DNA of 64,000 nucleotides, taken from positions 1 through 64,000 of the forward strand of contig CACYWP010000007.1 of the NCBI GenBank assembly GCA_902778135.1, given 5' to 3'. The notes under the pieces were generated by a model. That model saw only the letters and a list, made by a program, of their open reading frames with translations, did not search any database and had not been told where the DNA came from. Of the stretch, positions 50,763 through 60,078 are shown piece by piece (positions within the stretch are counted from its first letter, which is position 1; each line of letters begins with the position of its first letter). The translations under genes were made by a program, and so were the position numbers. This DNA is from an uncultured Coriobacteriaceae bacterium. Lineage in GTDB: Bacteria; Actinomycetota; Coriobacteriia; Coriobacteriales; Atopobiaceae.

Positions 50763-52660
50763 GGGTTCAAGACCTCCCTAACGTCTTCCAGATAGTCCTC
50801 GATGATGCGGGGCTCGTCGTCCGCGAACTCGATGACGGCGTCGCCAACGAGGTCGAAGAGGCTCTCGTTGATGGTATCGACGACCACCGACACAAACGGG
50901 TCGGCGGGGCCAAGCAGCTGGGAGGCGGGCGTGCCCTCCAGCAGGCCGGAGAGGAAGCGTGCCTCGAGCGCGGAGAGCCCGGCAGGTGCGGGGTCGTCGC
51001 GAGAGGGTGTGGCCTCGCTGGCAGGTGCCGCATCGACATGCGGCGGAAGGGATTCCCGCGCGTCTGGCGCATCCGCCTCGCACGTGTCCGTGGGCGGTTG
51101 CGTGACGGGGGCGGCCTGTCCCGCTGCCTGGGCGGGGGCGACATCCTCGCGCTCCTCGTCGGTCAGCAGGGCCTCCTGGGTCAGGGCGGCGGCCGCACGG
51201 ATGCCGCCGAGCTTGCTGAGGTCGATGGTGATCTTGCGGCGCTCTGCCTCGGCACGCTCCGCCAGCCGCCTGGCGACCGCGTCGCGAACGATCTTGTCCA
51301 GGTACTTGGGGACGGGCCGCTCCTTGAGGGGATAGGGGTAGTCCAGCTGGCGTCGAAGCTCCTGGTCGACGGCATGCAGGGCCAGCCCGAGGTCCGCGCT
51401 GCGGTGACGGGCATCGATGGCCAGGAGGTGGGTCCACCGTCCGTCCTTGCAGGCATACGCCTCGCGTTCGCCCAGGCGCACGGTGCAGTCGGGGTGGGGT
51501 TCGGGGTCGTAGAAGACTGCGGCCGCGAACATCGTGTAGGGCATGCGGGAGGCATAGCCGAACAACCCTTCGACATAGTCGGTCTTGCGACGCTTGGAGC
51601 AGTGCGAGACCAGCGCGGCAAAGACGTCGCAAGCGACGTCGGACACCAGCTGGGGCTCGTCCTTCGCGAGGCGCGCCTCGCAGAGATGGTAGGTGGAGGC
51701 GGCCCCCAGGGCCGCGAACAGCTGCTCGGGGGTGGGGGAGGCGTCGGTGGCGGCTGGGTTCTCGATGCGTGGCGCGCGGCCCTCGCGTCTCAGCTGGGCA
51801 TGCTCGGCACGCAGCAGCACGAGGGCGGCCTCGCCCAGCTCGTCGGGACCGGGATGTGCAAGGGCGCCCTCCACGTTGTGGTAGACCGCGTAGTCCGTCG
51901 CCCAGGTGCGCAGGTAGCCCATCAGCTTGTTGCCCTGTGCCTCGTCGACGTCACGGTAGGCATGGCCGAAGTCCCAGAGGTCGGACAGGGCCTGCTCGCC
52001 GGGTGTGGTGCCGACGCCGCACAGCAGCTCGTACACATGGACGAAGGCGAAGGAGAGCGGCGCGGGGTCCATCCGTCCCGCACGCACGCGCGTGCGCCAG
52101 GAGAAGTAGCCGCGCAGCTGGTGGTCGGACATCGAGGCATAGGTGGGGTAGTACTGCGAGAAGCCCCCGTGGAACTCGTAGTCGTCCTCGTAGTCAGCCA
52201 TCAGCTGGGCCTGGCGCCAGAAGAGCGACGATGCCGCCCCGCTGCCATAGGCCAGGGTGGCGGGGATGCCCTGGCCCTCGAGCGCGCGCATCTGCCTGAT
52301 GGCTTCGGGAAGCGGCGGGGTCTGGGCGATGCGCGGCTGGACGCGCTCGGGGGTGGCGCCCGCGTGCTCCTCCAGCTCGAAGTCGAGGGACATGACCCAG
52401 TCCGCAAGGCCCCGTGCCTGCTGGCGCAGGGTGCTGCGCGGCGCCTGCGGACGCTGCTGGCGCACCTGCCTCTGGCGTTGCTCGGCGTCCTGCTGGTGGC
52501 GCGCCCCTCGCTCCGCCCTGCGCTGATCCATGCGCCTCTTCAGGTCGCTGCCGCGTTCGATGATCGGCTGGTCGGAGTAGGAGCGCGACGAGAAAGCCGC
52601 GCCCTCGCTGATGCGACGGCTGCCCAGCAGCTTCTCTATGATCCGGTCGATGTCAGGCAC
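50759..52660 (-). CDS. TerB-N and TerB-C domain protein
   Basis: 633 aa. After a basic, low-complexity N-terminus comes a TerB-N domain (about 150-330) with the motif YYPTYASMSDHQLRGYFSWR at 170-189, where Y-W-R residues are typical. The C-terminal part (about 490-632) shows the TerB-C pattern KITIDLSKLGGIRAAA followed by the end motif FVSVVVDTINESLFDLVGD; a Pro/Ala linker separates them. Such proteins occur with SF2 helicases and P-loop ATPases in proposed Ter-linked DNA-processing systems. Start GTG 52660 with GGAGGGGAG upstream. First gene of the block. Confidence 0.82.
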   Translation of the reverse strand: MPDIDRIIEKLLGSRRISEGAAFSSRSYSDQPIIERGSDLKRRMDQRRAERGARHQQDAEQRQRQVRQQRPQAPRSTLRQQARGLADWVMSLDFELEEHAGATPERVQPRIAQTPPLPEAIRQMRALEGQGIPATLAYGSGAASSLFWRQAQLMADYEDDYEFHGGFSQYYPTYASMSDHQLRGYFSWRTRVRAGRMDPAPLSFAFVHVYELLCGVGTTPGEQALSDLWDFGHAYRDVDEAQGNKLMGYLRTWATDYAVYHNVEGALAHPGPDELGEAALVLLRAEHAQLRREGRAPRIENPAATDASPTPEQLFAALGAASTYHLCEARLAKDEPQLVSDVACDVFAALVSHCSKRRKTDYVEGLFGYASRMPYTMFAAAVFYDPEPHPDCTVRLGEREAYACKDGRWTHLLAIDARHRSADLGLALHAVDQELRRQLDYPYPLKERPVPKYLDKIVRDAVARRLAERAEAERRKITIDLSKLGGIRAAAALTQEALLTDEEREDVAPAQAAGQAAPVTQPPTDTCEADAPDARESLPPHVDAAPASEATPSRDDPAPAGLSALEARFLSGLLEGTPASQLLGPADPFVSVVVDTINESLFDLVGDAVIEFADDEPRIIEDYLEDVREVLNP

Positions 52661-52917
52661 GCATGCTCCCCTCCGCAGGAACCCTCATTGTACCGCGACC
52701 GGTTTGAGATGGGAACACATGTGCGATATCGCGATGCCGTCGCCACAGTCGCTCCCGTGGCGGAGGACATGGACGACGGCGCCCCTCCGCCCCTCGACCC
52801 GTGCTCCTTCCACATGGAACGCGCGAGGATGCTGCCGCCACGCAACATCAGGCGCCACGGCTCGCGTATCATGAGATGGTTAGGGCACGATCACCATCTC
52901 CAGGAAGGCAGGGCCAT

Positions 52918-55900
52918 ATGGTCTCTCGCGTCTATGTTGAGAAGAAGCCCGGGTTCGACGTCGAGGCGCGCGAGCTCAGCCACGAGCTGCGTCACACGCT
53001 GGGCATCGGCGGGCTCACCAACCTCCGCCTGTTCAACCGCTACGATGTCGAGGGCATCTCGGACGAGCTGTTCGCCCGCTGCGTCCCGACGGTCTTCTCC
53101 GAGCCCCAGTCCGACAACGTGTGCTTCGACCTGCCCGACTTCGGCGATGCGACGGTCTTTGCCGTCGAGTACCTGCCGGGACAGTTCGACCAGCGCGCCG
53201 ACTCGGCCAGCGAGTGCGTCCAGCTGCTCTCCCAGGGCGAGCGTCCCGATGTCCTCTCGGCAAAGGTCTACGTGCTGGAGGGCGAGCTCTCCGAGGACGA
53301 TGTCGCTGCCATCAAGCACTACGTGATCAACCCGGTCGAGGCGCGCGAGGCGTCGCTGGCGACGCGCGACACCCTGCAGATGGACTATCCCCAGCCCGAC
53401 ATGGTCGAGACCCTCGAGGGCTTCCTCGACCTGTCCCAGGACCAGCTGCAGGCCTTCATCGACGAGCGCGGCCTGGCCATGGACCTGGCAGACATTACCT
53501 TCTGCCAGGGCTACTTTGCCGAGGAGGGTCGCAACCCCACGATCACCGAGATCAAGATGATCGACACCTACTGGAGCGACCACTGCCGCCACACCACCTT
53601 CGGCACGGTGCTCGACGAGGTGACCATCGATGACGCGGTGGTTCGGGCGGCCTTCGAGCGCTATCTGCAGATGCGCCACGAGTTGGGGCGCGACGAGAAG
53701 CCCGTGTGCCTCATGGACATGGGCACCATCGGCGCCAAGTATCTCGTCCACACCGGCCAGCTGACCGGCCTCGACGAGTCGGAGGAGATCAACGCCTGCA
53801 CCGTCAAGGTCACGGTCGACGTGAACGGCACCGACGAGGACTGGCTGTTCCTCTTCAAGAACGAGACGCACAACCACCCGACCGAGATCGAGCCCTTCGG
53901 TGGCGCGGCCACCTGCATCGGCGGGGCCATCCGCGATCCGCTGTCGGGGCGCAGCTACGTCTACCAGGCGATGCGCGTGACCGGTGCCGCCGACCCGACG
54001 GTGCCGGTCAGCGAGACCATTCCCGGCAAGCTGCCCCAGCGCAAGCTTGTGCGCACGGCGGCGGCCGGCTACTCCAGCTATGGCAACCAGATCGGTCTGG
54101 CGACCGGCCAGGTCAGCGAGCTCTATCATCCTGGCTACATGGCAAAGCGCATGGAGATCGGCGCGGTCGTTGGTGCCACGCCCGCGGCCAACGTGCGTCG
54201 CGAGTGCCCCGCGCCGGGCGACGTGATCGTGCTGCTGGGCGGCCGGACCGGCCGCGATGGCATCGGCGGTGCCACCGGCAGCTCCAAGGCCCACAAGCTG
54301 GAGAGCCTGGAGACCTGCGGTGCCGAGGTGCAGAAGGGCAACGCCCCCATCGAGCGCAAGCTGCAGCGCCTGTTCCGCCGAAATGACGCCTGCCGGCTCA
54401 TCAAGCGCTGCAACGACTTTGGTGCAGGTGGCGTCAGCGTGGCCATCGGCGAGCTGGCGGACGGCCTGTTCATCGACCTGAACAAGGTGCCCAAGAAGTA
54501 CGAGGGCCTTGATGGCACCGAGCTGGCCATCTCCGAGAGCCAGGAGCGCATGGCCGTCGCGCTGGCACCCGGGGACGTGGACGAGTTCATCGGGTATGCC
54601 CACGAGGAGAACCTCGAGGCGACGCCGGTGGCGACGGTCACCGAGGAGGCCCGCCTGAGGATGGTCTGGGAGGGGGAGACCATCGTCGACGTCAGCCGCG
54701 CCTTCCTCAACTCCAACGGTGCCCCCAAGCATCAGGTGGTGCACGTCCCCGAGCAGGGCGCCTACGCGCCTGTGTGGGAGGGCTCCACGGTGCCCGAGCG
54801 CATGCGCAGCCTGGTCAGCGACCTCAACGTCGCCTCCAACAAGGGCCTCTCCGAACGCTTCGACTCCACAATCGGTGCCGGCACCGTGCTGATGCCCTTC
54901 GGCGGCAGGACCCAGCTCACCCCGAGCATGGCCATGGTGGCGAAGCTGCCCGTGCTAGGCGAGACCACGACGGTCAGCGGCATGGCTTGGGGCTTCAACC
55001 CCTACCTGACCAGCGCGAACCAGTTCACCGGGGCCTACCTTGCCGTGGTGGAGAGCGTCTCGCGCCTGGTGGCGGCCGGCCTGCCGCATCGCGACGCCTA
55101 CCTGACCTTCCAGGAGTACTTCGAGCGCCTGCGCACCGAGCCCGAGCGCTGGGGCAAGCCGACGGCTGCCGTCCTGGGCGCCCTCATGGCCCAGGTCGAC
55201 CTAGGCATCGGCTCTATCGGTGGCAAGGACTCCATGAGCGGCAGCTTCGAGGACCTCGACGTGCCGCCGACCCTAGTCAGCTTCGCGACGGCCGTGGGCA
55301 AGATCGACCGCGTGACCTCGCCCGAGTTCAAGGGTGCGGGGCACCGCGTCATCGCGGTCATCCCGCGCTATCAGGCCGATGGCGTGACGCCCGACCCGCA
55401 CGCGCTGCTCGGCGTGCTGGACTACGTCGAGGGCCTGATCGGCTCCGGTGCCGCGCTTGCGGTCTCCACCTGCGGTTACGGTGGACCGGCAGAGGCGCTC
55501 TTCAAGATGTGCGTCGGCAACCGCATCGGCCTCGAGGTCGACGGCCACTTCACCGACGAGGCACTGTTTGGCCTGGCCTATGGCAGCTTCATCGTCGAGC
55601 TTGCGGACGATGCCGTGGTGGGCGATGCCGCGGACGACGTGGCCGTCGGCCCCCTGGGCATCACCACGGACGAATACGTGCTGTATGCCTGTGGCGAGGA
55701 GATGGACCTGGCCGAGCTGCAGGAGCTGTGGGAGGAGGCCCTCGAGCAGGTCTTCCCGTATCGTGGCAAGGGTGCCGCCGTCGAGGCGGTCAGCTGGCGT
55801 CGAGTGGACCATGCCGACGCTCCGCGGGTGGCCCCGCTCGTCCATGTCCCGCGCCCGCGCGTGGTCATCCCAGTCTTCCCGGGCAACAACTGCGAGTACG

Positions 55901-56649
55901 ACTCCGCACGCGCCTTCGAGCGCGCCGGTGCTGAGGCGAGCACCTTCATCGTCAACAACCTGACGCCCGAGCGTGTCGCAGAGAGCACGGCCGAGCTGGT
56001 GCGCCAGATCGATGCGTCCCAGATCATCATGATCCCGGGCGGCTTCTCGGGCGGCGACGAGCCGGACGGCTCCGCGAAGTTCATCACCGCCTTCTTCCGG
56101 GCACCCGAGGTCACCGAGGCCGTCCGTCGTCTGCTGAACGACCGCGACGGTCTCATCCTGGGCATCTGCAACGGCTTCCAGGCGCTGGTCAAGCTGGGGC
56201 TGGTGCCCTATGGCGACATCCGTCCGATGGACGACACCTGCCCCACGCTGACCTTCAACACGATTGGCCGTCACCAGAGCAGGCTCGTCCGCACGCGTGT
56301 GGCCAGCGACCTGTCCCCGTGGCTGTCGCAGTGCGCGGTGGGCGACGTCCACACCATCGCCATCAGCCATGGCGAGGGCCGCTTCGTCGCCAGCCCCGAG
56401 CTGGTGGCCCAGATGGCCGCCAACGGCCAGATTGCCACCCAGTACGTGGACGAGGCCGGCGTCCCCAGCATGGACCTGGCGCACAACCCCAACGGGTCGG
56501 TCCTGGCCATCGAGGGCATCACCAGCCCGGACGGGCGCGTGCTGGGTAAGATGGGACACACCGAGCGCTACTCCGCGGGCACCTTCCAGAACGTGCCCGG
56601 CAACCCCTACCAGCCGCTCTTTGACGGTGGCGTGGCCTACTTCAAGTAG
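52918..56649 (+). CDS. purL: Phosphoribosylformylglycinamidine synthase (single chain)
   Basis: 1243 aa: fused synthetase and glutaminase converting FGAR plus glutamine to FGAM in purine synthesis. Key motifs: TYWSDHCRHTTFGT early in the synthetase half, KNETHNHPTEIEPFGGA (about 320), GGKDSMSG, and a C-terminal glutamine amidotransferase domain with GICNGFQAL (Cys about 1083). The layout is the Gram-positive long form rather than separate PurL/PurQ/PurS. ATG 52918 has AGGAAGG upstream. Stands alone, with a terminator after it. Confidence 0.95.
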   Translation: MVSRVYVEKKPGFDVEARELSHELRHTLGIGGLTNLRLFNRYDVEGISDELFARCVPTVFSEPQSDNVCFDLPDFGDATVFAVEYLPGQFDQRADSASECVQLLSQGERPDVLSAKVYVLEGELSEDDVAAIKHYVINPVEAREASLATRDTLQMDYPQPDMVETLEGFLDLSQDQLQAFIDERGLAMDLADITFCQGYFAEEGRNPTITEIKMIDTYWSDHCRHTTFGTVLDEVTIDDAVVRAAFERYLQMRHELGRDEKPVCLMDMGTIGAKYLVHTGQLTGLDESEEINACTVKVTVDVNGTDEDWLFLFKNETHNHPTEIEPFGGAATCIGGAIRDPLSGRSYVYQAMRVTGAADPTVPVSETIPGKLPQRKLVRTAAAGYSSYGNQIGLATGQVSELYHPGYMAKRMEIGAVVGATPAANVRRECPAPGDVIVLLGGRTGRDGIGGATGSSKAHKLESLETCGAEVQKGNAPIERKLQRLFRRNDACRLIKRCNDFGAGGVSVAIGELADGLFIDLNKVPKKYEGLDGTELAISESQERMAVALAPGDVDEFIGYAHEENLEATPVATVTEEARLRMVWEGETIVDVSRAFLNSNGAPKHQVVHVPEQGAYAPVWEGSTVPERMRSLVSDLNVASNKGLSERFDSTIGAGTVLMPFGGRTQLTPSMAMVAKLPVLGETTTVSGMAWGFNPYLTSANQFTGAYLAVVESVSRLVAAGLPHRDAYLTFQEYFERLRTEPERWGKPTAAVLGALMAQVDLGIGSIGGKDSMSGSFEDLDVPPTLVSFATAVGKIDRVTSPEFKGAGHRVIAVIPRYQADGVTPDPHALLGVLDYVEGLIGSGAALAVSTCGYGGPAEALFKMCVGNRIGLEVDGHFTDEALFGLAYGSFIVELADDAVVGDAADDVAVGPLGITTDEYVLYACGEEMDLAELQELWEEALEQVFPYRGKGAAVEAVSWRRVDHADAPRVAPLVHVPRPRVVIPVFPGNNCEYDSARAFERAGAEASTFIVNNLTPERVAESTAELVRQIDASQIIMIPGGFSGGDEPDGSAKFITAFFRAPEVTEAVRRLLNDRDGLILGICNGFQALVKLGLVPYGDIRPMDDTCPTLTFNTIGRHQSRLVRTRVASDLSPWLSQCAVGDVHTIAISHGEGRFVASPELVAQMAANGQIATQYVDEAGVPSMDLAHNPNGSVLAIEGITSPDGRVLGKMGHTERYSAGTFQNVPGNPYQPLFDGGVAYFK

Positions 56650-56678
56650 GGCGCACCACACGACCCGCTGACACAAGG

Positions 56679-56713
56679 GCAGCCCCTCTGGTCTGGTGGC
56701 CAGAGGGGCTGCC
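56679..56713. terminator. Terminator between purL and eda
   Basis: A 14-bp stem GGCAGCCCCTCTGG / CCAGAGGGGCTGCC with a 7-nt loop is followed by TCGTTTC; it separates convergent genes. Confidence 0.82.
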
Positions 56714-56738
56714 TCGTTTCTGGCGATGCGGGACGACG

Positions 56739-57377
56739 CTAGCCGCGGACGTCTTGGATGATGGCGACGGCCTCGCGGCAGATGCGGGCGATCTCGTCCC
56801 AGCGCCTCTCGGCGATGAGGCCCTCGGCGACCATCCAGGTGCCACCACAAGCCAGAATGCTCGGGCAGGCCAGGTAGTCGGCGAGATTGGAGAGGTTGAT
56901 GCCGCCCGTGGGCATGAACTTCACATCGGCGTAGGGGCCTGCCAGCGCCTTGATGTAGGGCAGGCCGCCCGCCGGCTCGGCGGGGAAGAACTTGACCGTG
57001 TCCAGCCCGCGGGCCAGCGCCGCCTCGACGCCGCTCGCGTTCGAGATGCCAGGCATCATCAGGGCGCCCGTTCCCAGCGCATAGTCGAGCGTGTCGGGGT
57101 TGAGGCCGGGCGAGACGAGGAAGGTCGAGCCCGCCTCGATGGCCGCGTCCACCTGGGCACGGGTGAGCACGGTGCCTGCTCCGACGATCATCTGCGGGAA
57201 CTCCCGCGTGATGGCGGCGATGCTCTGTGCGGCGGCATCGGTGCGGAAGGTGATCTCCGCCACGGGCAGACCGCCCTCCATCAGCGCCTGTGCCAGGGGC
57301 AGGGCATCGCTTGCGTCATTGATCTTGACCACGGGGACGAGCCCGATGGAACCGATTGCCTCGATGACCTCGTTCAT
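56739..57377 (-). CDS. eda: KDPG/KHG aldolase
   Basis: 212-aa class I aldolase cleaving 2-keto-3-deoxy-6-phosphogluconate to pyruvate and glyceraldehyde-3-phosphate. Catalytic features: Glu in AEITFRT (about 43), GAGTVLT, and the Schiff-base Lys in DTVKFFPAE (about 130), then FMPTGGI. ATG 57377 has GGGAGGTCC upstream. Works with the KDG kinase encoded at 58030 in the opposite direction; a VOC gene separates them. Confidence 0.95.
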   Translation of the reverse strand: MNEVIEAIGSIGLVPVVKINDASDALPLAQALMEGGLPVAEITFRTDAAAQSIAAITREFPQMIVGAGTVLTRAQVDAAIEAGSTFLVSPGLNPDTLDYALGTGALMMPGISNASGVEAALARGLDTVKFFPAEPAGGLPYIKALAGPYADVKFMPTGGINLSNLADYLACPSILACGGTWMVAEGLIAERRWDEIARICREAVAIIQDVRG

Positions 57378-57442
57378 GAGGACCTCCCACAGCGTGTGAT
57401 GCCTTCTTCTCTACCAGTCATGCGACGCGGCTGGGCGTCAGC

Positions 57443-57838
57443 CTAACGCTTTGCTTCGAGGGGGATGTCGTCCAGGCCGCGCAGGACCTCGACCCAGCAT
57501 CCGTCGGGGTCGGCCACGAAGTACAGGCCCATGGCGGGGTTCTCCTTGACGATGCAGCCCATCTCCTCGTGCAGGGCGTGGTAGGCATCGTAGTCGTCGA
57601 CGCGCACGGCGATGTGCGTGTCGCCGTTGCCGTTGTCATAGGTGCCGTCGAACCCGTTGTTCCAGGTCAGCTCGAGCTCGAAGTCGCTCTCGTCGTTGCC
57701 GATGAACACGATGAGCCAGCTGCCGTCATCGGGCCCCTTGCGCCTACGCTCCTTCAGGCCGAAGGCCTTCTCGTAGAACGCCAGCGTGGCGTCGAGGTCG
57801 TAGACGTGGGTGTTGCGATGGATGATCTTCGCGCGCAT
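57443..57838 (-). CDS. VOC/glyoxalase I-like protein
   Basis: 131 aa. A vicinal-oxygen-chelate fold: HRNTHVYDLDATLAFYEKAFGL at the start, FELELTWN with metal ligands and WVEVLRG at the end, close to lactoylglutathione lyase. Because many such bacteria lack glutathione, the substrate may be another alpha-ketoaldehyde adduct or a different compound. It lies 65 nt upstream of eda on the same strand and is probably co-transcribed, suggesting detoxification of methylglyoxal formed from the aldolase products. Confidence 0.82.
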   Translation of the reverse strand: MRAKIIHRNTHVYDLDATLAFYEKAFGLKERRRKGPDDGSWLIVFIGNDESDFELELTWNNGFDGTYDNGNGDTHIAVRVDDYDAYHALHEEMGCIVKENPAMGLYFVADPDGCWVEVLRGLDDIPLEAKR

Positions 57839-58029
57839 GGGATTTCCTCTCCAGGGGTGGTTGTCGCACGGCGTCTCGCCAGGCCGTTCCGGCGGGATGT
57901 CCCGTCCATGTTACCAGCGGTTGGCCCACGATTCGGGCTGCTCGCCCTACATCAGCCGTGCTCGTCCCATATGTGCTCGTATCGTTAGGCGTATAAACGA
58001 ACTGCGCATCAAGAGGGAAGGGCGTAGCC

Positions 58030-58983
58030 ATGGAGGAGAAGAGCATCCTGCTGGTGGGCGAGCCGATGGGTCTGTTCATCGCGAAGACGGAAGGCGCGTT
58101 CGAAGATGTCGACGAATATGCGGTCGCTACCTGCGGCGCCGAGTTCAACGTCGCCGTCGGCCTCACGCGCCTCGGCCATCGTGCGTCCTATCTCACCAAG
58201 CTGGGCCCGGATCCCTTCGGCAAGCGCATTGTAAAGTTCATGAACAAGGAGGGCATCGCCACCGACGACATCCTCTACGACGAGACGTTGCGCACCGGCT
58301 TCATGCTGAAGGGCAGCACCAGCGAGGGCGACCCGGCGATCTACTACTTCCGCGCGGGCAGCGCCGCCTCTACGCTGGCTCCCGCAGACGTCGCCGACCT
58401 GGACTACTCCAAGTTCTCGATGATCCACATGACCGGCATCACACCGGCGCTCTCCGACAGCACGCGCGAGGTGTGTCGCTATCTGGCCGCCAAGGCGCAC
58501 GAGGAGGACATCTTCCTCTCCTTCGACCCCAACCTGCGACCCCAGCTGTGGCCCAGCCGCGAGGTCATGGCCGACTACCTCAACGAGTTCGCCGCCCAAT
58601 GCGATCTGTTCCTGCCTGGTGTCGCCGAGGGCGAGCAGTTGGCGGGGCTGAGCGATCCCGTCGCAATTGCTCGCCATTACCGCGAGCTCGGCGCGCGCAA
58701 CGTCGTGGTCAAGGTCGGCCGTGACGGTGCCTACTTCGACAGCGAGGACGAGGGGCGCGCCCTGGTGCCGGGGTTCCATGTCAGCTATGTCGTCGACACG
58801 GTCGGTGCCGGTGACGGCTTTGCGGCAGGAGTCCTGTCGGCGCGTGCGGAGGGTCTGTCCTGGTACGACAGCGTCCGGCGCGGCAATGCCATCGGCGCCA
58901 TCCAGATCATGAGCGTCGGGGACAACGACGGCCTTCCGACGCGCGAGGAGCTGGCCATCTTCATGGAGACCGACGAGCACTAG
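58030..58983 (+). CDS. kdgK: 2-keto-3-deoxygluconate kinase (PfkB family)
   Basis: 317-aa ribokinase-family sugar kinase. GEPMGLF and AEFNVAVGLTRLGHRASYLTKLG form the substrate lid; the C-terminal signature DTVGAGDGFAAG carries the catalytic Asp. The start and neighbour eda point to 2-keto-3-deoxygluconate as substrate, giving KDPG. Divergent from the VOC-eda operon across 190 nt, so both may share an operator for a uronate or gluconate regulator not in the window. ATG 58030 with GAAGGGC upstream. Confidence 0.85.
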   Translation: MEEKSILLVGEPMGLFIAKTEGAFEDVDEYAVATCGAEFNVAVGLTRLGHRASYLTKLGPDPFGKRIVKFMNKEGIATDDILYDETLRTGFMLKGSTSEGDPAIYYFRAGSAASTLAPADVADLDYSKFSMIHMTGITPALSDSTREVCRYLAAKAHEEDIFLSFDPNLRPQLWPSREVMADYLNEFAAQCDLFLPGVAEGEQLAGLSDPVAIARHYRELGARNVVVKVGRDGAYFDSEDEGRALVPGFHVSYVVDTVGAGDGFAAGVLSARAEGLSWYDSVRRGNAIGAIQIMSVGDNDGLPTREELAIFMETDEH

Positions 58984-59277
58984 CGGCTGGGGTGTGCCGG
59001 GGACGACTCCTCTCGAGCAGCGAGATGAGCCGGTGCTTGCCTTGCGACCGTCCTTGCATCCGTGCCAGACGGTCAGGAATGGTCACGCATGCCCTCCAAC
59101 ACCGAGGTCGTGACCGGCGTCAGCGAAGTTTTGAACGCCCGGGCGCTCGAAAGTTATTCACCTATCGCTAGAGACAAAGTGTATTAGCTCGTCTACCAGC
59201 GGAAATCACATTCCTCGCTCAATTCTGGCAATACTTCTGAGAACGTGAGCGTTCAAAAGTTTTTCCCGTTGCGTCTC
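58984..59277. other. AT-rich gap with inverted repeats between convergent genes
   Basis: 294 nt between the 3' ends of kdgK and ecfT, where no promoter is needed, yet 59145-59265 is clearly AT-richer than its surroundings. Near-identical 15-nt segments AAGTTTTGAACGCCC (59127-59141) and, inverted, AACTTTTGAACGCTC (about 59248-59262) bound it; each is part of a small dyad. No credible gene. Could be a small mobile-element relic or a noncoding RNA. Confidence 0.5.
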
Positions 59278-60072
59278 TCACGCCATCAGCACGAGCGCTG
59301 CGACGTATGCCACGGTCAGCATCGCGGCGATGCCGTCACGTGCGTGGAAGCGCAGCGGATGCCACCTGCTGCGGGCCGCTCCGCCCTCGTAGCAGCGCGC
59401 GTCCAAGGCCCTCGACAGGCCGTTGGCATGGCGCAGGCTGCTGGCCAGCAGGGCGACGACCACCGGGACGATCGCGCGGATGCGGGCACCCAGCGTCCCC
59501 TCCGCCAGCGCGCCTCCGCGTGCTGTCTGGGCGTCGACGATGGCCGAGGCCTCGTCGGCGATGGTGGGGATGAACCGAAGCATGAGGGAGAAGACCATCG
59601 CGATCTCGTGGCTGGGCAACCCGATGCGCGACAGCGGAGCCAGCAGGTCGTCGAATGCGTCGGTCAGCTGGGTGGGCGTCGTGGTCAGCAGGATGACGTT
59701 GACCGCGACGACGGCTATCACGAGGCGCAGCGAGTAGTTGACGGCGGCCCAGAGCCCGTCGGTGGTGATGCGCACGGGCCCCACGGCAAGCAGCGTGTCG
59801 CCCGTCGTCACCAATAGCAGGTTGAACACCGAGAGGACCAGCAGGACCATGACGATGGGGCGGACCGACGCCGCAACCTTCGTGGCCGGCACCCGCGAGG
59901 CGAGCACCAGCGCCAGCGCGACGATCCACCCAAAGGCCAGCTGCAGAGGGGTGTGGATGAAGAAGACGCTGACCATCATGGCCAGACCGCAGACGATCTT
60001 CGTGCGCGGGTCCAGGCGATGGATGGGCGAGTCGGCGGGGTGATAGCTGCCCAACGTGATCCTAAAGGCCAC
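59278..60072 (-). CDS. ecfT: ECF transporter transmembrane subunit EcfT
   Basis: 264 aa with about five or six membrane helices. RLDPRTKI near the start and two coupling motifs with Ala-Arg-Gly type helices (DAQTARGG and LDARCYEGG) match EcfT, which transmits ATPase movement to the S component. Start GTG 60072 has GGAGGTGA upstream, within the end of ecfA, so translation is coupled. Third gene of the ribU-ecfA-ecfT operon. Confidence 0.9.
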   Translation of the reverse strand: MAFRITLGSYHPADSPIHRLDPRTKIVCGLAMMVSVFFIHTPLQLAFGWIVALALVLASRVPATKVAASVRPIVMVLLVLSVFNLLLVTTGDTLLAVGPVRITTDGLWAAVNYSLRLVIAVVAVNVILLTTTPTQLTDAFDDLLAPLSRIGLPSHEIAMVFSLMLRFIPTIADEASAIVDAQTARGGALAEGTLGARIRAIVPVVVALLASSLRHANGLSRALDARCYEGGAARSRWHPLRFHARDGIAAMLTVAYVAALVLMA

Positions 60073-60078
60073 GGTCCG

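Noticed and set aside
46139..52660. Calling the helicase/ATPase block a BREX system
   Set aside because: BrxC, PglZ/BrxZ, PglX and other defining BREX genes are absent from the window; only two components are similar.
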